64,000 bases of DNA from Cryobacterium zongtaii (GCF_002909375.1 NZ_PPXD01000005.1:1-64000); one strand, 5' to 3'. Positions 41,029 through 51,924 are shown, numbered from the stretch's first letter. The notes: generated by a model from the sequence alone, not told the origin. Translations and numbers: made by a program.

Positions 41029-41937
41029 TCAGGGCAGGTGGCTGACGGCCTGGTCGACCCGGTCCGCGTCGTCGGCGTCGATCCAGTGCGTGTGCGGGTC
41101 ACGTTTGAACCAGCTCACCTGACGGCGGGCGTATCGCCGGGTCAGCTGCTGGGTCGCTTCGACGGCATCCGTCTGCGACATTGTGCCGTGCACCTGGCCG
41201 AGGGCCTGGGCGTAGCCGATGGCCCGGCTGGCCGTGACGCCGCCTTCCAGGCCGGCGGGGATGAGGGCGCGCACCTCCTCGACGAGTCCGGCCGTCCACA
41301 TGCGGTCCACTCGGGCGTCCAGGCGCGGGGTGAGCACCTCGCGGGGCAGGCGCAGCCCGAGCGTCACGGCGGGCATCCAGTAGACCGGGTCGCCGGGCAG
41401 CACCGCGGTGTGCGGGGCGCCGGTGAGTTCGACGACCTCGAGGGCGCGCACGAGCCGGCGGCCGTTGCTGGCGCCGATGCGGGCCGCGGAGCCGGGGTCG
41501 ACGGCCTTGAGCCGGTCGTACATCAGGCCGGGGCCCTGCTCCACGAGCTCGGCCTCGAGTCGGGCGCGGAGCACCGGGTCGGTGCCGGGGAACTGGAAGT
41601 CGTAGACGACGGAGGACACGTAGAGCCCGGACCCGCCCACGAGGATGGGCACGGCGCCGCGGTCGATGATGCCGGTGATGGCGGCGCGTGCCTCCACCTG
41701 AAAGCGGGCGACGGTGGCCTCGTCGGCCACGTCGAGCACGTCGAGCAGGTGGTGCGGCACCCCGCGGCGCTCGGCGGGGGCGAGCTTGGCGGTGCCGATG
41801 TCCATGCCCCGGTAGAGCTGCATGGCGTCGGCGTTCACGATCTCGGCCGGCTGTCCGGCCGTGATCAGCCGTTCGGCGACGTCCAGGGACAGCTCGGATT
41901 TCCCGGTACCGGTCGGCCCGACGATGACAACGAGCAC
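41029..41937 (-). CDS. miaA: tRNA dimethylallyltransferase
   Basis: Adds the dimethylallyl group to A37 of tRNAs reading U-starting codons. 302 residues: P-loop [16 protein letters not shown] (about 6-21), [17 protein letters not shown], and the family's [11 protein letters not shown] segment. MiaB, next upstream, acts on the same base. The start is 6 bases after the miaB stop. Confidence 0.96.
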   Translation of the reverse strand: MLVVIVGPTGTGKSELSLDVAERLITAGQPAEIVNADAMQLYRGMDIGTAKLAPAERRGVPHHLLDVLDVADEATVARFQVEARAAITGIIDRGAVPILVGGSGLYVSSVVYDFQFPGTDPVLRARLEAELVEQGPGLMYDRLKAVDPGSAARIGASNGRRLVRALEVVELTGAPHTAVLPGDPVYWMPAVTLGLRLPREVLTPRLDARVDRMWTAGLVEEVRALIPAGLEGGVTASRAIGYAQALGQVHGTMSQTDAVEATQQLTRRYARRQVSWFKRDPHTHWIDADDADRVDQAVSHLP

Positions 41938-41943
41938 CGGGTC

Positions 41944-43593
41944 CTAACGCTCCGCGTCGTCGACCGGGTAGATCGGGATCGTCGTGGCGCCACCGTGCAG
42001 GGTCAGGCTGGGCCCGCCCACCCGCAGGGTCGGCAGACCCAACGAGACCGCGCCGCCGGTGGACGCCGCCGGGGCGGGCACACCGCAGGACTCGGCCTGC
42101 TCCCGGTCCCAGGCGTCGCCGGCGATAGTGCGGCGGATACGGAGCGGCGTGCCGTCGAGGGAGTCGGCGATGAGGTGGAACGGTGCGGCCTGGGTGACGG
42201 TCACGGTGACCATGTCGCCGGGCCGGGGCAGGTCGGAGCCGGCGGGCACGTCGAAGTGCACGAGCCGGCTGTCGGGGGCCCGTCCGCTGAGCCGGTGGGT
42301 GTCGGCGTCTTTGCGGCCCTCACCGTTGGCGACGAGCAGTTCGACCTCACGGCCGATGATGGCGCGGTTCTCCTCCCAGGAGATCCGTTCCTGCAGGGCG
42401 ATGAGCCGTTCGTAGCGGTCCTGCACGACGGCCTTGGGCACCTGGTCGGCCATGGTGGCTGCGGGGGTGCCCGGCCGGATGGAGTACTGGAAGGTGAACG
42501 CCGTGGCGAACCTGGACTCTTCGACGACCCGCATGGTCTCGAGGAAGTCCTCCTCGGTCTCGCCGGGGAAGCCGACGATGATGTCGGTGCTGATCGCCGC
42601 GTCGGGCATCTGCGCGCGTACGCGCTCGAGGATGCCGAGGAACTTGGTGGACCGGTAGGACCGGCGCATGGCTTTGAGCACCCGGTCGGAGCCGGACTGC
42701 AGCGGCATGTGCAGCTGCGGCATCACGGCCGGGGTGTCCGCCATGGCGTCGATGACGTCATCGGTGAAGGCGGCAGGGTGCGGGCTGGTGAAGCGGATGC
42801 GTTCGAGTCCCGGGATCTGGCCGGCGGCGCGCAGCAGCTTGCCGAACGCCAACCTGTCACCGAACTCCACCCCGTAGGAGTTGACGTTCTGGCCGAGCAG
42901 GGTCACCTCGATGGCGCCGTCGTCGACGAGCGCCTGGATCTCGGCGAGGATCTCGCCGGGGCGGCGATCCTTCTCCTTGCCGCGGAGGGCGGGCACGATG
43001 CAGAAGGTGCAGGTGTTGTTGCAGCCGACCGAGATCGAGACCCAGCCGCTGTAGCTCGAGTCGCGCTTGGTCGGCAGGGTGGACGGGAAGGTTTCCAGGG
43101 ATTCGAGGATCTCCAGCTGGGCCTCACCGTTGTGCCTGGCGCGTTCGAGCAGGCTCGGAAGGGACCCCATGTTGTGGGTGCCGAACACCACGTCCACCCA
43201 CGGCGCCTTGGCCAGGATGGTGGCCTTGTCCTTCTGCGCCAGGCAACCGCCGACGGCGATCTGCATGCCCGCGTGCTTGCGCTTGACCGAGGCGAGGTAG
43301 CCGAGGTTGCCGTAGAGCTTGTTGTCGGCGTTCTCCCGCACCGCGCAGGTGTTGATCACCACGATGTCGGCCTCGGCGCCCGCCGCCGACACGTAGCCGG
43401 CCGCCTCGAGGGAGCCGCTGAGCCGCTCGGAGTCGTGCACGTTCATCTGGCAGCCGAAGGTGCGCACCTCATAGGTGCGCGCCCGGCCCTCGTCATCCCT
43501 CGCCGCCGAGGACGGCGCGATCACGGTCGCGCTGTGCGGCGACGGGTCGAGGGATGACGGGGTGGCGAGGGGTGGTGCGGTGACGCTGCTCAT
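41944..43593 (-). CDS. miaB: tRNA-2-methylthio-N6-dimethylallyladenosine synthase
   Basis: Radical-SAM methylthiotransferase acting after MiaA at A37. 549 residues: N-terminal cluster cysteines in [23 protein letters not shown] and VGGCLAQK; radical-SAM CxxxCxxC in [11 protein letters not shown] (about 188-194); then a TRAM domain. A Ser/Pro/Ala-rich 35-residue N-terminal extension may be partly untranslated. The C-terminus also has about 60 residues beyond TRAM. Confidence 0.96.
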   Translation of the reverse strand: MSSVTAPPLATPSSLDPSPHSATVIAPSSAARDDEGRARTYEVRTFGCQMNVHDSERLSGSLEAAGYVSAAGAEADIVVINTCAVRENADNKLYGNLGYLASVKRKHAGMQIAVGGCLAQKDKATILAKAPWVDVVFGTHNMGSLPSLLERARHNGEAQLEILESLETFPSTLPTKRDSSYSGWVSISVGCNNTCTFCIVPALRGKEKDRRPGEILAEIQALVDDGAIEVTLLGQNVNSYGVEFGDRLAFGKLLRAAGQIPGLERIRFTSPHPAAFTDDVIDAMADTPAVMPQLHMPLQSGSDRVLKAMRRSYRSTKFLGILERVRAQMPDAAISTDIIVGFPGETEEDFLETMRVVEESRFATAFTFQYSIRPGTPAATMADQVPKAVVQDRYERLIALQERISWEENRAIIGREVELLVANGEGRKDADTHRLSGRAPDSRLVHFDVPAGSDLPRPGDMVTVTVTQAAPFHLIADSLDGTPLRIRRTIAGDAWDREQAESCGVPAPAASTGGAVSLGLPTLRVGGPSLTLHGGATTIPIYPVDDAER

Positions 43594-43630
43594 AGTTCCC
43601 CCAGCTTACGCGTGCCGTCGTGAACAGACC

Positions 43631-44260
43631 TCAGCGGAACCGCACCGTGGAGGTGCGGCCGGAACCCCGCCGGGACGCGAGAGCGGCCTTGACGGCGTCG
43701 CGCACCACGGAGGAGGCGTATCCCTTGCGCATCAGGAAGCCGGTGAGCCGACGATCGATGGTGGCATCGTCGAACCTGTCCAGCTGCTGCACCCGCTTGA
43801 GCGCCAGTTCGGTGGCCCGTTCGGCTTCGTCGTCCGGCATCTCCTCAAGCTTCTCGGCGATCAGTTCGGCGTCGAGCCCGCGCTGGCGCATTTCGGCGCC
43901 GACGCCGCTGCGGCCCAGGCCCTTGCGTTCGTGGTGGCTGTGCATGATCTGGTCGGCGAGCTTCTCCTCGTCGAGGTAGTGCAGCTCGGTGAAGCGTTCG
44001 AGGATGTCCTGCACGGACTCCTCGTCGATCTCGGTGGACCGCAGCAGCTTCTGGGCCTCGACGATCGACAGAGACCGGCCGCGCAGGCGCTGCAGCAGTA
44101 GCTTCTCCGCGTGCTCGCGTTCCTCGGCCGCCTCGTCCTCGGCGTCATCGGCCTGATCGGCCGGGCTCGCCCCGGGCAGGTATGTCACCGGGGCGAGGCC
44201 CTCCCGGCCGGCCGAGGAGCCGGCGTCGGTCTTGCCTCGGGAGGGTTCGAAGTGAACCAT
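43631..44260 (-). CDS. recX: Regulatory protein RecX
   Basis: Modulates (usually inhibits) RecA filament extension. 209 residues with an acidic N-terminal extension and tandem three-helix repeats (LLRSTEIDEESVQDILERFTELHYLDEEKLAD, KGLGRSGVGAEMRQRGLDAELI). Five bases after recA, so co-transcribed and SOS-regulated. Confidence 0.93.
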   Translation of the reverse strand: MVHFEPSRGKTDAGSSAGREGLAPVTYLPGASPADQADDAEDEAAEEREHAEKLLLQRLRGRSLSIVEAQKLLRSTEIDEESVQDILERFTELHYLDEEKLADQIMHSHHERKGLGRSGVGAEMRQRGLDAELIAEKLEEMPDDEAERATELALKRVQQLDRFDDATIDRRLTGFLMRKGYASSVVRDAVKAALASRRGSGRTSTVRFR

Positions 44261-44265
44261 GGCGG

Positions 44266-45402
44266 CTAGGCGCCCTTGCGTGCGGCGGCCTTGGCCGCGA
44301 TGGACGGAACCTTGGCGCCATCCGTGCCCGTGGCGGCACCCGTTGCCGCGGCGGCCGCTGCGGCGGTGGCGGCGTCGTCTGCGGCCTTCTTGGCCGCCTT
44401 GCCCTCCGCGCCCACACCGAGCTTGTTGAGGATCTTGGTTTCGATCTCGTTGGCCATGTCCGGGTTGCGCAGCAGGAACTTGCGGGAGTTCTCCTTGCCC
44501 TGGCCGAGCTGGTCGCCGTCGTAGGTGTACCAGGCGCCGGACTTCTTGACGATGCCCTGGTCGACACCGAAGTCGATCAGGCTGCCCTCGCGGGAGATGC
44601 CGATGCCGTAGATGATGTCGAATTCGGCCTGCTTGAAGGGCGGTGCCATCTTGTTCTTGACGACCTTGACCCTGGTGCGGTTACCGACGGCCTCTGTTCC
44701 GTCCTTGAGAGTCTCGATTCGACGGATGTCCAGACGCACAGACGCGTAGAACTTGAGCGCCTTTCCGCCGGAGGTGGTCTCCGGGCTGCCGAACATCACG
44801 CCGATCTTCTCGCGCAGCTGGTTGATGAAGATCATGGTGGTGTTGGTCTGGCTCAGACCACCGTTGAGCTTGCGCAGCGCCTGCGACATCAGGCGGGCCT
44901 GCAGGCCCACGTGGGAGTCACCCATCTCGCCCTCGATCTCGGCGCGCGGAACCAGGGCTGCGACGGAGTCGACGACGATGAGGTCGATGGAGCCGCTTCG
45001 CACGAGCATGTCGGCGATTTCCAGCGCTTGCTCACCCGTGTCGGGCTGGGAGACGAGGAGGGCGTCGATGTCGACACCGAGCTTCTTCGCGTAGTCGGGG
45101 TCGAGGGCGTGCTCGGCGTCGATGAACGCGGCAATGCCGCCGTTCTTCTGGGCGTTGGCGATGGCGTGCAGGGTGAGGGTGGTCTTACCCGAGGACTCCG
45201 GGCCGTAGATCTCCACGATGCGACCCCGGGGCAGGCCACCTATGCCGAGCGCGACGTCCAGGGCGATCGACCCAGTGGAGATGACCTCGACGGGCGCGCG
45301 ATCGTCGCTGCCGAGACGCATGACCGAGCCCTTGCCGAACTGGCGGTCAATCTGGGCGAGGGCGGTGTCGAGTGCCTTCTCGCGGTCTGCTGCTGATGCC
45401 AT
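44266..45402 (-). CDS. recA: Recombinase RecA
   Basis: Strand-exchange protein and LexA coprotease. 378 residues: Walker [11 protein letters not shown] (about 67-76), [20 protein letters not shown]1/L2 loops ([39 protein letters not shown]). The C-terminal tail is Ala/Thr-rich instead of acidic. The frame remains open to 45540, but the ATG at 45402 matches the family start. No intein. Confidence 0.98.
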   Translation of the reverse strand: MASAADREKALDTALAQIDRQFGKGSVMRLGSDDRAPVEVISTGSIALDVALGIGGLPRGRIVEIYGPESSGKTTLTLHAIANAQKNGGIAAFIDAEHALDPDYAKKLGVDIDALLVSQPDTGEQALEIADMLVRSGSIDLIVVDSVAALVPRAEIEGEMGDSHVGLQARLMSQALRKLNGGLSQTNTTMIFINQLREKIGVMFGSPETTSGGKALKFYASVRLDIRRIETLKDGTEAVGNRTRVKVVKNKMAPPFKQAEFDIIYGIGISREGSLIDFGVDQGIVKKSGAWYTYDGDQLGQGKENSRKFLLRNPDMANEIETKILNKLGVGAEGKAAKKAADDAATAAAAAAATGAATGTDGAKVPSIAAKAAARKGA

Positions 45403-45609
45403 GGTGTGCTCCTTTGGGTCGTGCGCGTGGCGCCTATAGGCTGTCGTTTCGACCAGCGGGAGGATCCCGGTGACCGCCCTCGACAAGGCAAGTGCGCGGT
45501 TGTCGTTGACGAATCCGACTGTACGCAGCACCACCGACACTGGCCGGCAGGCACCGCGACGGTGAACAATCCGTCTTCGACTTCTACTGTGGAGGAGCCT
45601 ACCAAGAAC

Positions 45610-45623
45610 CGAACAGACATTCG
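45610..45623. promoter_or_regulatory. SOS box upstream of recA
   Basis: CGAACAGACATTCG fits the Gram-positive LexA consensus CGAACRNRYGTTYG at 13 of 14 positions. It lies about 207 bases before the recA ATG, within the 336-base gap 45403-45738. This means a long recA leader or a promoter next to the box. No gene occupies the gap. Confidence 0.82.
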
Positions 45624-45665
45624 ACGCTGGCGTGGTGTGTCGGAATCTTCTCGCGAAACGAGGAA

Positions 45666-45689
45666 CGGCCCGGCTGGAGGGCCGGGCCG
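45666..45689 (-). terminator. Hairpin after the DUF3046 gene
   Basis: CGGCCCGGC (45666-45674) pairs with GCCGGGCCG (45681-45689), 6-base loop, between the DUF3046 stop and the recA control region on the same strand. Only a weak U-run follows. Confidence 0.6.
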
Positions 45690-45738
45690 GTGGTGGCTCA
45701 TGGTTCGCTGCTGTCTGGGTGCTGCCGGCGTGACCGGA

Positions 45739-45960
45739 TCAGCTGCGGGCCGGAGGAAGCCCGGCGCCGTGGCGGCGGGCCGGCGGAACATCCGTTTCGG
45801 CGCAAAGGGCCAACCAGACGTCGCGGGCGGGAACTCCGCCCGCGAGGGCCTGGTCGGCGGTCCGTCCGAGCGGACCCAGCACCAGATCCCGGGTGAGCAC
45901 CCTGCCATAGCTCTCGCCGAATTCGTCTTTCAGGGCCTGGCGGAACTCACTCAATCGCAT
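45739..45960 (-). CDS. DUF3046 family protein
   Basis: 73-residue soluble protein (MRLSEFRQALKDEFGESYG, LGRTADQALAGGVPARDVWLALC) matching DUF3046, a small actinobacterial family regularly found just upstream of recA. Function unknown. Its conserved link to recA suggests a role tied to replication or repair, but nothing in the sequence shows it. Confidence 0.88.
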   Translation of the reverse strand: MRLSEFRQALKDEFGESYGRVLTRDLVLGPLGRTADQALAGGVPARDVWLALCAETDVPPARRHGAGLPPARS

Positions 45961-45966
45961 GCGGTA

Positions 45967-46009
45967 CTCACTCGGTTGATGCTCACTCGGTTGACGCGCA
46001 CTCGGTGCG
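45967..46009. repeat. 15-bp direct repeats upstream of DUF3046
   Basis: ctcactcggttgatg (45967-45981), ctcactcggttgacg (45982-45996) and a diverged third copy (45997-46009) are tandem in the 67-base gap before DUF3046. On the minus strand they sit directly in front of its start. Confidence 0.75.
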
Positions 46010-46027
46010 AAACGTGGAGAAGACCGA

Positions 46028-46336
46028 TTAGCGCATCATCATGCTGGCGTCGAACTTGGCAACCAGCTCGTCGGGTACGGTGTCGGGGAAACGATCGATT
46101 CCCTCGATGACGGCCAGCCGATCGCCGACCTCGCGCATGATCACCGAGATCGGTGTGTCCAGCGCGTCTGCGACCGAAGCAAGAATCTCGGAAGACGCTT
46201 CCTTCTGACCGCGTTCAACTTCAGACAGGTAGCCGAGGGCCACACTTGCCTTGCTCGCAACCTGACGCAGGGTGCGACCCTTCTGCAGGCGGAAGTCCCT
46301 GAGCACATCGCCGATTTCCTGACGAACAAGAATCAT
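46028..46336 (-). CDS. clgR: XRE-family regulator ClgR
   Basis: Activator of clp protease genes in Actinobacteria. 102 residues: Cro/C1-type HTH (about 8-62, TLRQVASKASVALGYLSEVERGQK) and a short C-terminal tail ending SMMMR. Placement next to cinA and pgsA is the standard clgR position. The ATG at 46336 has a near-perfect AAGGAGGT; an in-frame ATG at 46378 lacks one. Confidence 0.9.
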   Translation of the reverse strand: MILVRQEIGDVLRDFRLQKGRTLRQVASKASVALGYLSEVERGQKEASSEILASVADALDTPISVIMREVGDRLAVIEGIDRFPDTVPDELVAKFDASMMMR

Positions 46337-46501
46337 CGGAACCTCCTTCTTCGTGCTGTCTAGTCTGCTGGGGCCCACTCAACCGGTCAGTTTTGTGTGG
46401 CGGATGGCCAACAGTACTCTATCCATCCGACACCTCAGATTACCGAGGATGACTGGACTTTACTTGTGAATATGTGTTCTGTAACCCACCGGTAACAGGA
46501 A

Positions 46502-47041
46502 CTATTCCGCGATCTGAAGCTTTGTGGATTCAATCAGCTGACACACAGCTTCGATCGCGTGCGCAACGGTTTGCATCCGGATCGCTGCCCGGTCTCCGGT
46601 GAGACTAATCGCTATGGCCCGCACCTTATCCCCGAAAGACACTCCCAGGTAGACCGTGCCGACGCTCTGGCCGTCTTGTTCGTCGGGGCCGGCGACCCCG
46701 GTGGTCGAGATGCCGATGTCGGCCGGGCGCCCGTCGATCGCCAGCGCGGTGCGCACACCGGTGGCCATCTGTCTGGCGACCTCGGGGTGCACGGCACCGT
46801 GCTCGGCCAGCAGCAGGGCGTCCACGCCAAGCAGGGTGTGCTTGAGCGGGGTCTGGTACGCCACGACTCCCCCGGCCACGACGACGGATGCGCCGGGGAT
46901 GCGCACGAGCTCGGCCACGAGCAGTCCGCCGGTCAGGGATTCGGCTACGGCGATGGTGAGGTGCCTGGCGGTGAGGGCGGCGACGAGGGCGGCCGCGGCA
47001 TCCGGGCCCGACGTCGGTTCAGCACCGGACGGGTCAGGCAT
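46502..47041 (-). CDS. CinA C-terminal-type nicotinamide-nucleotide amidohydrolase
   Basis: 179-residue stand-alone PncC/CinA amidase domain (VAESLTGGLLVAELVRIPGAS, STTGVAGPDEQDGQSVGTVYLGV). It deamidates NMN in NAD recycling in other bacteria. Only the C-terminal half of full CinA is present, as in many Actinobacteria. Overlaps pgsA by 8 bases. Confidence 0.9.
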   Translation of the reverse strand: MPDPSGAEPTSGPDAAAALVAALTARHLTIAVAESLTGGLLVAELVRIPGASVVVAGGVVAYQTPLKHTLLGVDALLLAEHGAVHPEVARQMATGVRTALAIDGRPADIGISTTGVAGPDEQDGQSVGTVYLGVSFGDKVRAIAISLTGDRAAIRMQTVAHAIEAVCQLIESTKLQIAE

Positions 47042-47636
47042 TGCTGGTCGGCTTGGCCTGCTTGTTCTCCCGGCGCGCGGCGACGAGGTATTCGACGCCG
47101 GTGTACACGGTGAGCACCAGTGCGATGGTCATGGCGATGGTGTTGACCCAGTGGATCCAGTCGCCGAAGACCAGCCAGAGCGGCAGCAGGGCCAGCGAGA
47201 TCGCCACGGACTGCGCGATGGTCTTGAGCTTGCCGCCGCGGGACGCCGGGATGACCCTGTCGCGCAGCATGGCGAACCTGAAGACGGTGATGCCGATCTC
47301 GCGCACCAGGATGACCAGGGTGACCCACCAGGGCAGCTCGGCGAGAATGGACAGGCCGATCAGCGCGGCGCCGGTGAGGATCTTGTCGGCGATCGGGTCG
47401 AGCAGTTTGCCGAGGTCGGTGACCAGGTTGTACCGGCGAGCGATGGCCCCGTCGACGCCGTCGGTGGCGATGGCCACGATGAAGAGCACGGCGGCCCACC
47501 AGCGGAGGGCCTCGTCGGCGCCGTTGTCGGCCAGCAGCATCCAGAAGAACACCGGTGCCAGCAGGATGCGCACGATGGTGATGATGTTCGGCAGGTTCCA
47601 ATTGGACGGCGGGGCCGCAGGTGTCGGTGTAGCCAT
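47034..47636 (-). CDS. pgsA: CDP-diacylglycerol--glycerol-3-phosphate 3-phosphatidyltransferase
   Basis: Integral membrane enzyme of phosphatidylglycerol synthesis. 200 residues, about five membrane helices; CDP-alcohol signature visible as DGVDGAIARR...GKLLDPIADK (about 59-86). The branch (PG versus PI phosphate synthase) is assigned by neighbours clgR, cinA and ftsK, the usual pgsA setting. Confidence 0.9.
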   Translation of the reverse strand: MATPTPAAPPSNWNLPNIITIVRILLAPVFFWMLLADNGADEALRWWAAVLFIVAIATDGVDGAIARRYNLVTDLGKLLDPIADKILTGAALIGLSILAELPWWVTLVILVREIGITVFRFAMLRDRVIPASRGGKLKTIAQSVAISLALLPLWLVFGDWIHWVNTIAMTIALVLTVYTGVEYLVAARRENKQAKPTSNA

Positions 47637-47640
47637 GGGG

Positions 47641-50553
47641 TCATTCCCTGTCGGTGAGTTGCCAGGCGTCTTCGTCCGAGTCGCCGTCTTCCTCAGCGTA
47701 CCCTTCGCTCATCTTCGCCACCGGGTCGTCGGCGTAGCGCGGGTCGGGGGTGGCCTGCTCGTGCGCCTGCGACCGCTGGGACTCTTCGAACTGCGATCGG
47801 GCAGTGGCGGCGTGGTGCTCGGCGTCGGAGCCGCGCAGCTTGGCCAGGACGCTGGGCAGCTGTTCGGCGGTGACGAGCACGTCGCGGGCCTTGGAACCTT
47901 CGGACGGGCCGACGATCTCGCGGGATTCGAGCAGGTCCATCAGGCGGCCCGCCTTGGCGAAGCCCACCCGCAGCTTACGCTGCAGCATCGAGGTGGACCC
48001 GAACTGGGTGGACACCACCAGTTCGGCGGCGGCGAGCAGCACCTTGAGGTCGTCACCGATGTCGGAGTCGATCTCCTTGCGCGGCGCCTCGGCGGAGACG
48101 TCGGGCCGGTAGTCCGGCCGGGCCTGCTGGGTGACGTGCTTGACGACCCGTTCGATCTCGGCCTCGTTCACCCAGGCGCCCTGCACCCGCAGGGCCTTGG
48201 AAGCACCCATCGGCAAGAACAGGGCGTCGCCCTGCCCGATCAGCTTGTCGGCGCCGGGCTGGTCGAGGATGACCCTGGAGTCGGTGACGCTGGTGACGGC
48301 GAAGGCCAGTCTGGAGGGCACGTTGGCCTTGATCAGGCCGGTGACCACGTCGACGCTGGGCCGCTGGGTAGCCAGCACCAGGTGGATGCCGGAGGCCCTG
48401 GCGAGCTGGGTGATGCGCACGATGGAATCTTCGACGTCGCGCGGGGCGACCATCATCAGGTCGGCCAGCTCGTCCACCACCACGAGCAGGTAGGGGTATG
48501 GCTTGAGTTTGCGGGCGCTGCCGGCCGGCAGCACGATCTCGTTGTTGACGACGGCCTTGTTGAAGTCATCGATGTGCCGGAACCCGAAGCTGGCCAGGTC
48601 GTCGTAACGCATGTCCATCTCCTTCACGACCCACTGCAGCGCTTCGGCGGCTTTCTTGGGGTTCGTGATGATGGGAGTGATCAGGTGCGGTACGCCGGCG
48701 TATGCGGCGAGTTCGACGCGCTTGGGGTCGATGAGGACCATGCGCACGTCGCTGGGCTTGGCCCGCATCAACAGGCTGGTGATCATCGAGTTCACGAAGC
48801 TGGACTTACCCGAGCCGGTGGATCCGGCCACGAGCAGGTGGGGCATCTTGGCGAGGTTGGCGATGACGAAGCCGCCGCCGACGTCCTTGCCGACACCGAT
48901 GGTCATCGGATGGGTGCTGTTGGTGGCCGTGCCGGAGCGCAGTACGTCGCCGAGGGTGACGATCTCGCGGTCGGTGTTGGGGATCTCGATGCCGATGGCG
49001 CTCTTGCCGGGGATCGGCGAGAGGATGCGCACCTCGTTGGAGGCGACGGCGTAGGACAGGTTCTTGCTCAGCGCGGTGACCCGCTCGACCTTGACGCCGG
49101 GGCCGAGTTCGATCTCGTACTGGGTGACGGTCGGGCCGCGGGAGAAACCGGTGACCCTCGCATCCACCGAGAACTGGCTGAGCACCTCGGTGATGGACTT
49201 GACGATCTCGTCGTTGGCGGCGGAGCGCGCCTTGGCCGGCGGACCGGCGATGAGGGTCGTGGACGACGGCAGCACGTAGGGCAGGTTCGGCTGCTCGCCG
49301 AAGCCCAGCTCGGTCGCGGACCGGTCCACCGCCGAGGCGGCCTCGTCGAGGTCGTCCAGTCCCGGCAATACCTCGGTGAGGCCGACCGGGTCGTCGGCCT
49401 GCAGTCCCGTCGCGTGCGGCACCGCGGCGACTTCGCCGGTGAAGCGTTTGATGGCTTCCTCGGCCTTGAGCAGGTCTTCGAGCACCTCGGTGCCGTAGTG
49501 GTCGGTGTGAACCGGGGGAACGTGGGCTTGGGGAGACTCGAGCGCCGTCTCGAAGCCGCCCTTGGCGGCATCCGCCCCGCCGTTGAGCAGCGTGCTGAGC
49601 GGGTCGGCAGCGGGAGGCCGGGCCTCGTCGGACTCCGACGACATGGCGCTGGAGAAGTCGGGGTCTTCTTCGCGTTTGCTGGTGTTGCGTCGCCACCAGG
49701 GCAGGGCGCCCTCGTCGGTGTCGTCGTCGTGGGCCGGGTCGAGGCCGTCGAGTTCGATCTGCTTGGTCTTGAGGGCCTGGATGCGCTCCTGGCGGATCTC
49801 CTTGGCGGCCGCGCGCTCCTCTGGGGCCGGCAGCGGGGTGCCGAAGAGCCAGGCGTAGAGCTCACGGCTGCGTTCGCCGATCTTGTTCGGCGGGGTCTTG
49901 GTGATGATGAAGAGGCTGAGGATCAGCAGCAGGATCACGACGATGGCCGCGCCGACGGTGGTGATCAGGAAGATCAGCGGAGCCGCGATCATCCAGCCGA
50001 GGACACCGCCGGACAGGGCGAGCACCTCCACGCCCTGGGTGGGTGTGGGCTGCCCGCCGAAGATGTGGCAGAGGCCGGAGACCGTGACCAGGAGCAGCGA
50101 GAGGCCGATACCGATGCGGCCGTTGTCGTGCACGGAGCTCGGATTGCGGAACAGCCAGATGGCGAAGAGCAGCAGGATCACCGGCAGGGCGAAGGCCAGC
50201 CGGCCGAAGAGGGCGCCGAAGGTCCAAGCATCCAGGGTCTGGGCCACCGGGTCGTTGATCAGGAACCACTCGATCACGGCGCCGGCGACGGCCAGCAGCA
50301 CGAGGAAGAAGGGCAGGCCGTCGCGGCGCTCCTCTTTGGAGAGCTGCTCGGGGCCGAGCGCGCGGGCGGCGCCGCCGGCGACGTGGGCCAGACCCATCCA
50401 CATGCGCACGGCGATGGCCGGCTTGGGCTCGGTCGGGGCGAATTTGACGGTCTTCTGGGTCGCGGTGCTGCCGGCTTTGGTGCGCGCGGTCGTTCCGGTG
50501 CCGCGCGCAGGTGTGCTGCGGGCACGCCCGGTCGACTTAGTGCTCGTAGCCAT
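47641..50553 (-). CDS. ftsK: DNA translocase FtsK
   Basis: Septum-anchored motor that pumps chromosomal DNA and activates XerCD at dif. 970 residues: Ala/Thr/Lys-rich start, a four-helix membrane domain (about 60-235), an acidic linker, the RecA-like motor with Walker [11 protein letters not shown] (about 591), and a C-terminal gamma winged helix ([29 protein letters not shown]) that reads KOPS/FRS. The ATG at 50553 follows an in-frame upstream start at 50583 that is less likely. Confidence 0.95.
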   Translation of the reverse strand: MATSTKSTGRARSTPARGTGTTARTKAGSTATQKTVKFAPTEPKPAIAVRMWMGLAHVAGGAARALGPEQLSKEERRDGLPFFLVLLAVAGAVIEWFLINDPVAQTLDAWTFGALFGRLAFALPVILLLFAIWLFRNPSSVHDNGRIGIGLSLLLVTVSGLCHIFGGQPTPTQGVEVLALSGGVLGWMIAAPLIFLITTVGAAIVVILLLILSLFIITKTPPNKIGERSRELYAWLFGTPLPAPEERAAAKEIRQERIQALKTKQIELDGLDPAHDDDTDEGALPWWRRNTSKREEDPDFSSAMSSESDEARPPAADPLSTLLNGGADAAKGGFETALESPQAHVPPVHTDHYGTEVLEDLLKAEEAIKRFTGEVAAVPHATGLQADDPVGLTEVLPGLDDLDEAASAVDRSATELGFGEQPNLPYVLPSSTTLIAGPPAKARSAANDEIVKSITEVLSQFSVDARVTGFSRGPTVTQYEIELGPGVKVERVTALSKNLSYAVASNEVRILSPIPGKSAIGIEIPNTDREIVTLGDVLRSGTATNSTHPMTIGVGKDVGGGFVIANLAKMPHLLVAGSTGSGKSSFVNSMITSLLMRAKPSDVRMVLIDPKRVELAAYAGVPHLITPIITNPKKAAEALQWVVKEMDMRYDDLASFGFRHIDDFNKAVVNNEIVLPAGSARKLKPYPYLLVVVDELADLMMVAPRDVEDSIVRITQLARASGIHLVLATQRPSVDVVTGLIKANVPSRLAFAVTSVTDSRVILDQPGADKLIGQGDALFLPMGASKALRVQGAWVNEAEIERVVKHVTQQARPDYRPDVSAEAPRKEIDSDIGDDLKVLLAAAELVVSTQFGSTSMLQRKLRVGFAKAGRLMDLLESREIVGPSEGSKARDVLVTAEQLPSVLAKLRGSDAEHHAATARSQFEESQRSQAHEQATPDPRYADDPVAKMSEGYAEEDGDSDEDAWQLTDRE

Positions 50554-50631
50554 GTGTTCCACGGTACCGCCGACGGCCGACATCGGTGTGAGCCCACGCC
50601 CAATTACCCGGTCGTGGAAGGTCCCTCGGCT

Positions 50632-50692
50632 CGCGAAAGCGGCTGTATGGCTGCTTCGAGAGGGCCGTGGTGACCACGCGGCCGCTTTCGCG
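50632..50692 (-). terminator. Inverted repeat after the ABC exporter operon
   Basis: CGCGAAAGCGGC (50632-50643) pairs perfectly with GCCGCTTTCGCG (50681-50692); the 37-base loop carries further partial pairing. It lies between the permease stop and ftsK. Confidence 0.65.
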
Positions 50693-50697
50693 AATGG

Positions 50698-51924
50698 TCA
50701 ATAGCGGATGGCGTCGATGACCTTGACGCGCACCGCCACCAGCGCGGGCAGCAGGCCCGCGAGGGCGCCCACGACGGTGGCGCAGACCAGGCCGAGGATG
50801 GCGGCTTCCACGGGGAACGGCGGGAAATCGGTGACCATGCCCTGGCTGATGAACTCCTGCAGCATGGGATTGGTGACGATGAGCACGGCTCCGATCACCC
50901 CCACCACGCCGGCCACCAGGGTCGCCACGATGCTCTCCATCATCACCGAGAAGAACACCCGGCCGGCGGTGGCGCCGAAGCTGCGCCGCACCCCGATCTC
51001 CCGGATGCGCTGCTTGAGCGTGACCAGGGCGATGTTCACCAGACCCAGCGCGCCGAGCAGCAGCACCAGGCCGGCCACTCCCCCGACGAGCAGCTTGATC
51101 GACGCGAACGGGTCCTCGTTGTAGGCGGCGTAGTCCTGTCGGCTCACCGACACGTTCGTTCCGGCGCCGAGCGCCCCTTGGGCATCCCGCTGCAGCGCAA
51201 CGATCAGGTCTTCGCTGATTTCCGGCGGCACCCACAGTTCGTAATTGGGGGTGCTGCCGCTGGCCGCGAGCTGGTCGGCGGGAGTGAGAGCGGTGATGGT
51301 GTCCATGAGCAGGTACATGGCCGGCTCGGTCTCCCAGACGCTTACCGGGTAGACCCCGGTGATCACCGCGGTGGTCGGGGTGGCGCCCAGCAGCGTGGTG
51401 GTGGGGTGCGTGGCCAGGTCGGGCCGGCCGAGTCGGTCCCAGAAGATCTGGTTGACCAACACCGCCGGTGCGAGGCGCTCGGCGTCGTCAACGCTGAACC
51501 ACTCCCCCTCGGTGAGCGTCACGCGGTGCATGGTGCCGTACGGCTGGTCGACGCCGATCGCCTGCACGGGCACCGCGCCATCCGTGAACTGCACGGTCTG
51601 GGTGGTGTAGAGCACCCGGCTGGCGTAGTCGATGCTGTAGCGCTCGAGCGAGGTGTCCCAGAACTCCTGCATGACATCTGGGTCGATGGCGGTGCCGTCG
51701 TTCGATCCGGCGTAGAGCGAGAGGGTGGCGCTGCGGCCGCCGCTGCGTTCGTTCTGTTCCACGATGGACTGCTGGGCCACCGCGCCGAGGCCGACGACGG
51801 TGGTGATGGCGCAGACCGCGACGGCCACGCCGATGAGGGAGAGCATCACACGGGTCTTGTGGATGCGCAGTTCCTGCCAGGCCTCCACGAAGGAGCCGAC
51901 AACGTTGCTGAGCAGCCGGTTCAT
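50698..51924 (-). CDS. MacB/FtsX-type ABC transporter permease
   Basis: 408 residues: N-terminal membrane helix (about 24-48), a large extracytoplasmic MacB-PCD-like domain, and three C-terminal helices (FtsX domain, GVRRSFGATAGRVFFSVMMES). Third gene of an adaptor-ATPase-permease operon. Likely exports or moves a substrate outward; cargo unknown (antimicrobial, lipid or peptide). Confidence 0.87.
   Translation of the reverse strand: MNRLLSNVVGSFVEAWQELRIHKTRVMLSLIGVAVAVCAITTVVGLGAVAQQSIVEQNERSGGRSATLSLYAGSNDGTAIDPDVMQEFWDTSLERYSIDYASRVLYTTQTVQFTDGAVPVQAIGVDQPYGTMHRVTLTEGEWFSVDDAERLAPAVLVNQIFWDRLGRPDLATHPTTTLLGATPTTAVITGVYPVSVWETEPAMYLLMDTITALTPADQLAASGSTPNYELWVPPEISEDLIVALQRDAQGALGAGTNVSVSRQDYAAYNEDPFASIKLLVGGVAGLVLLLGALGLVNIALVTLKQRIREIGVRRSFGATAGRVFFSVMMESIVATLVAGVVGVIGAVLIVTNPMLQEFISQGMVTDFPPFPVEAAILGLVCATVVGALAGLLPALVAVRVKVIDAIRY

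Noticed and set aside
41038-43557. 839-codon plus-strand frame over miaA and miaB
   Set aside because: Antisense shadow of two well-supported genes with full motifs.
47041-50673. 1210-codon open frame on the plus strand across ftsK and pgsA
   Set aside because: It is antisense to clear ftsK and pgsA coding sequence; long antisense frames are expected in high-GC DNA. No recognisable domain.
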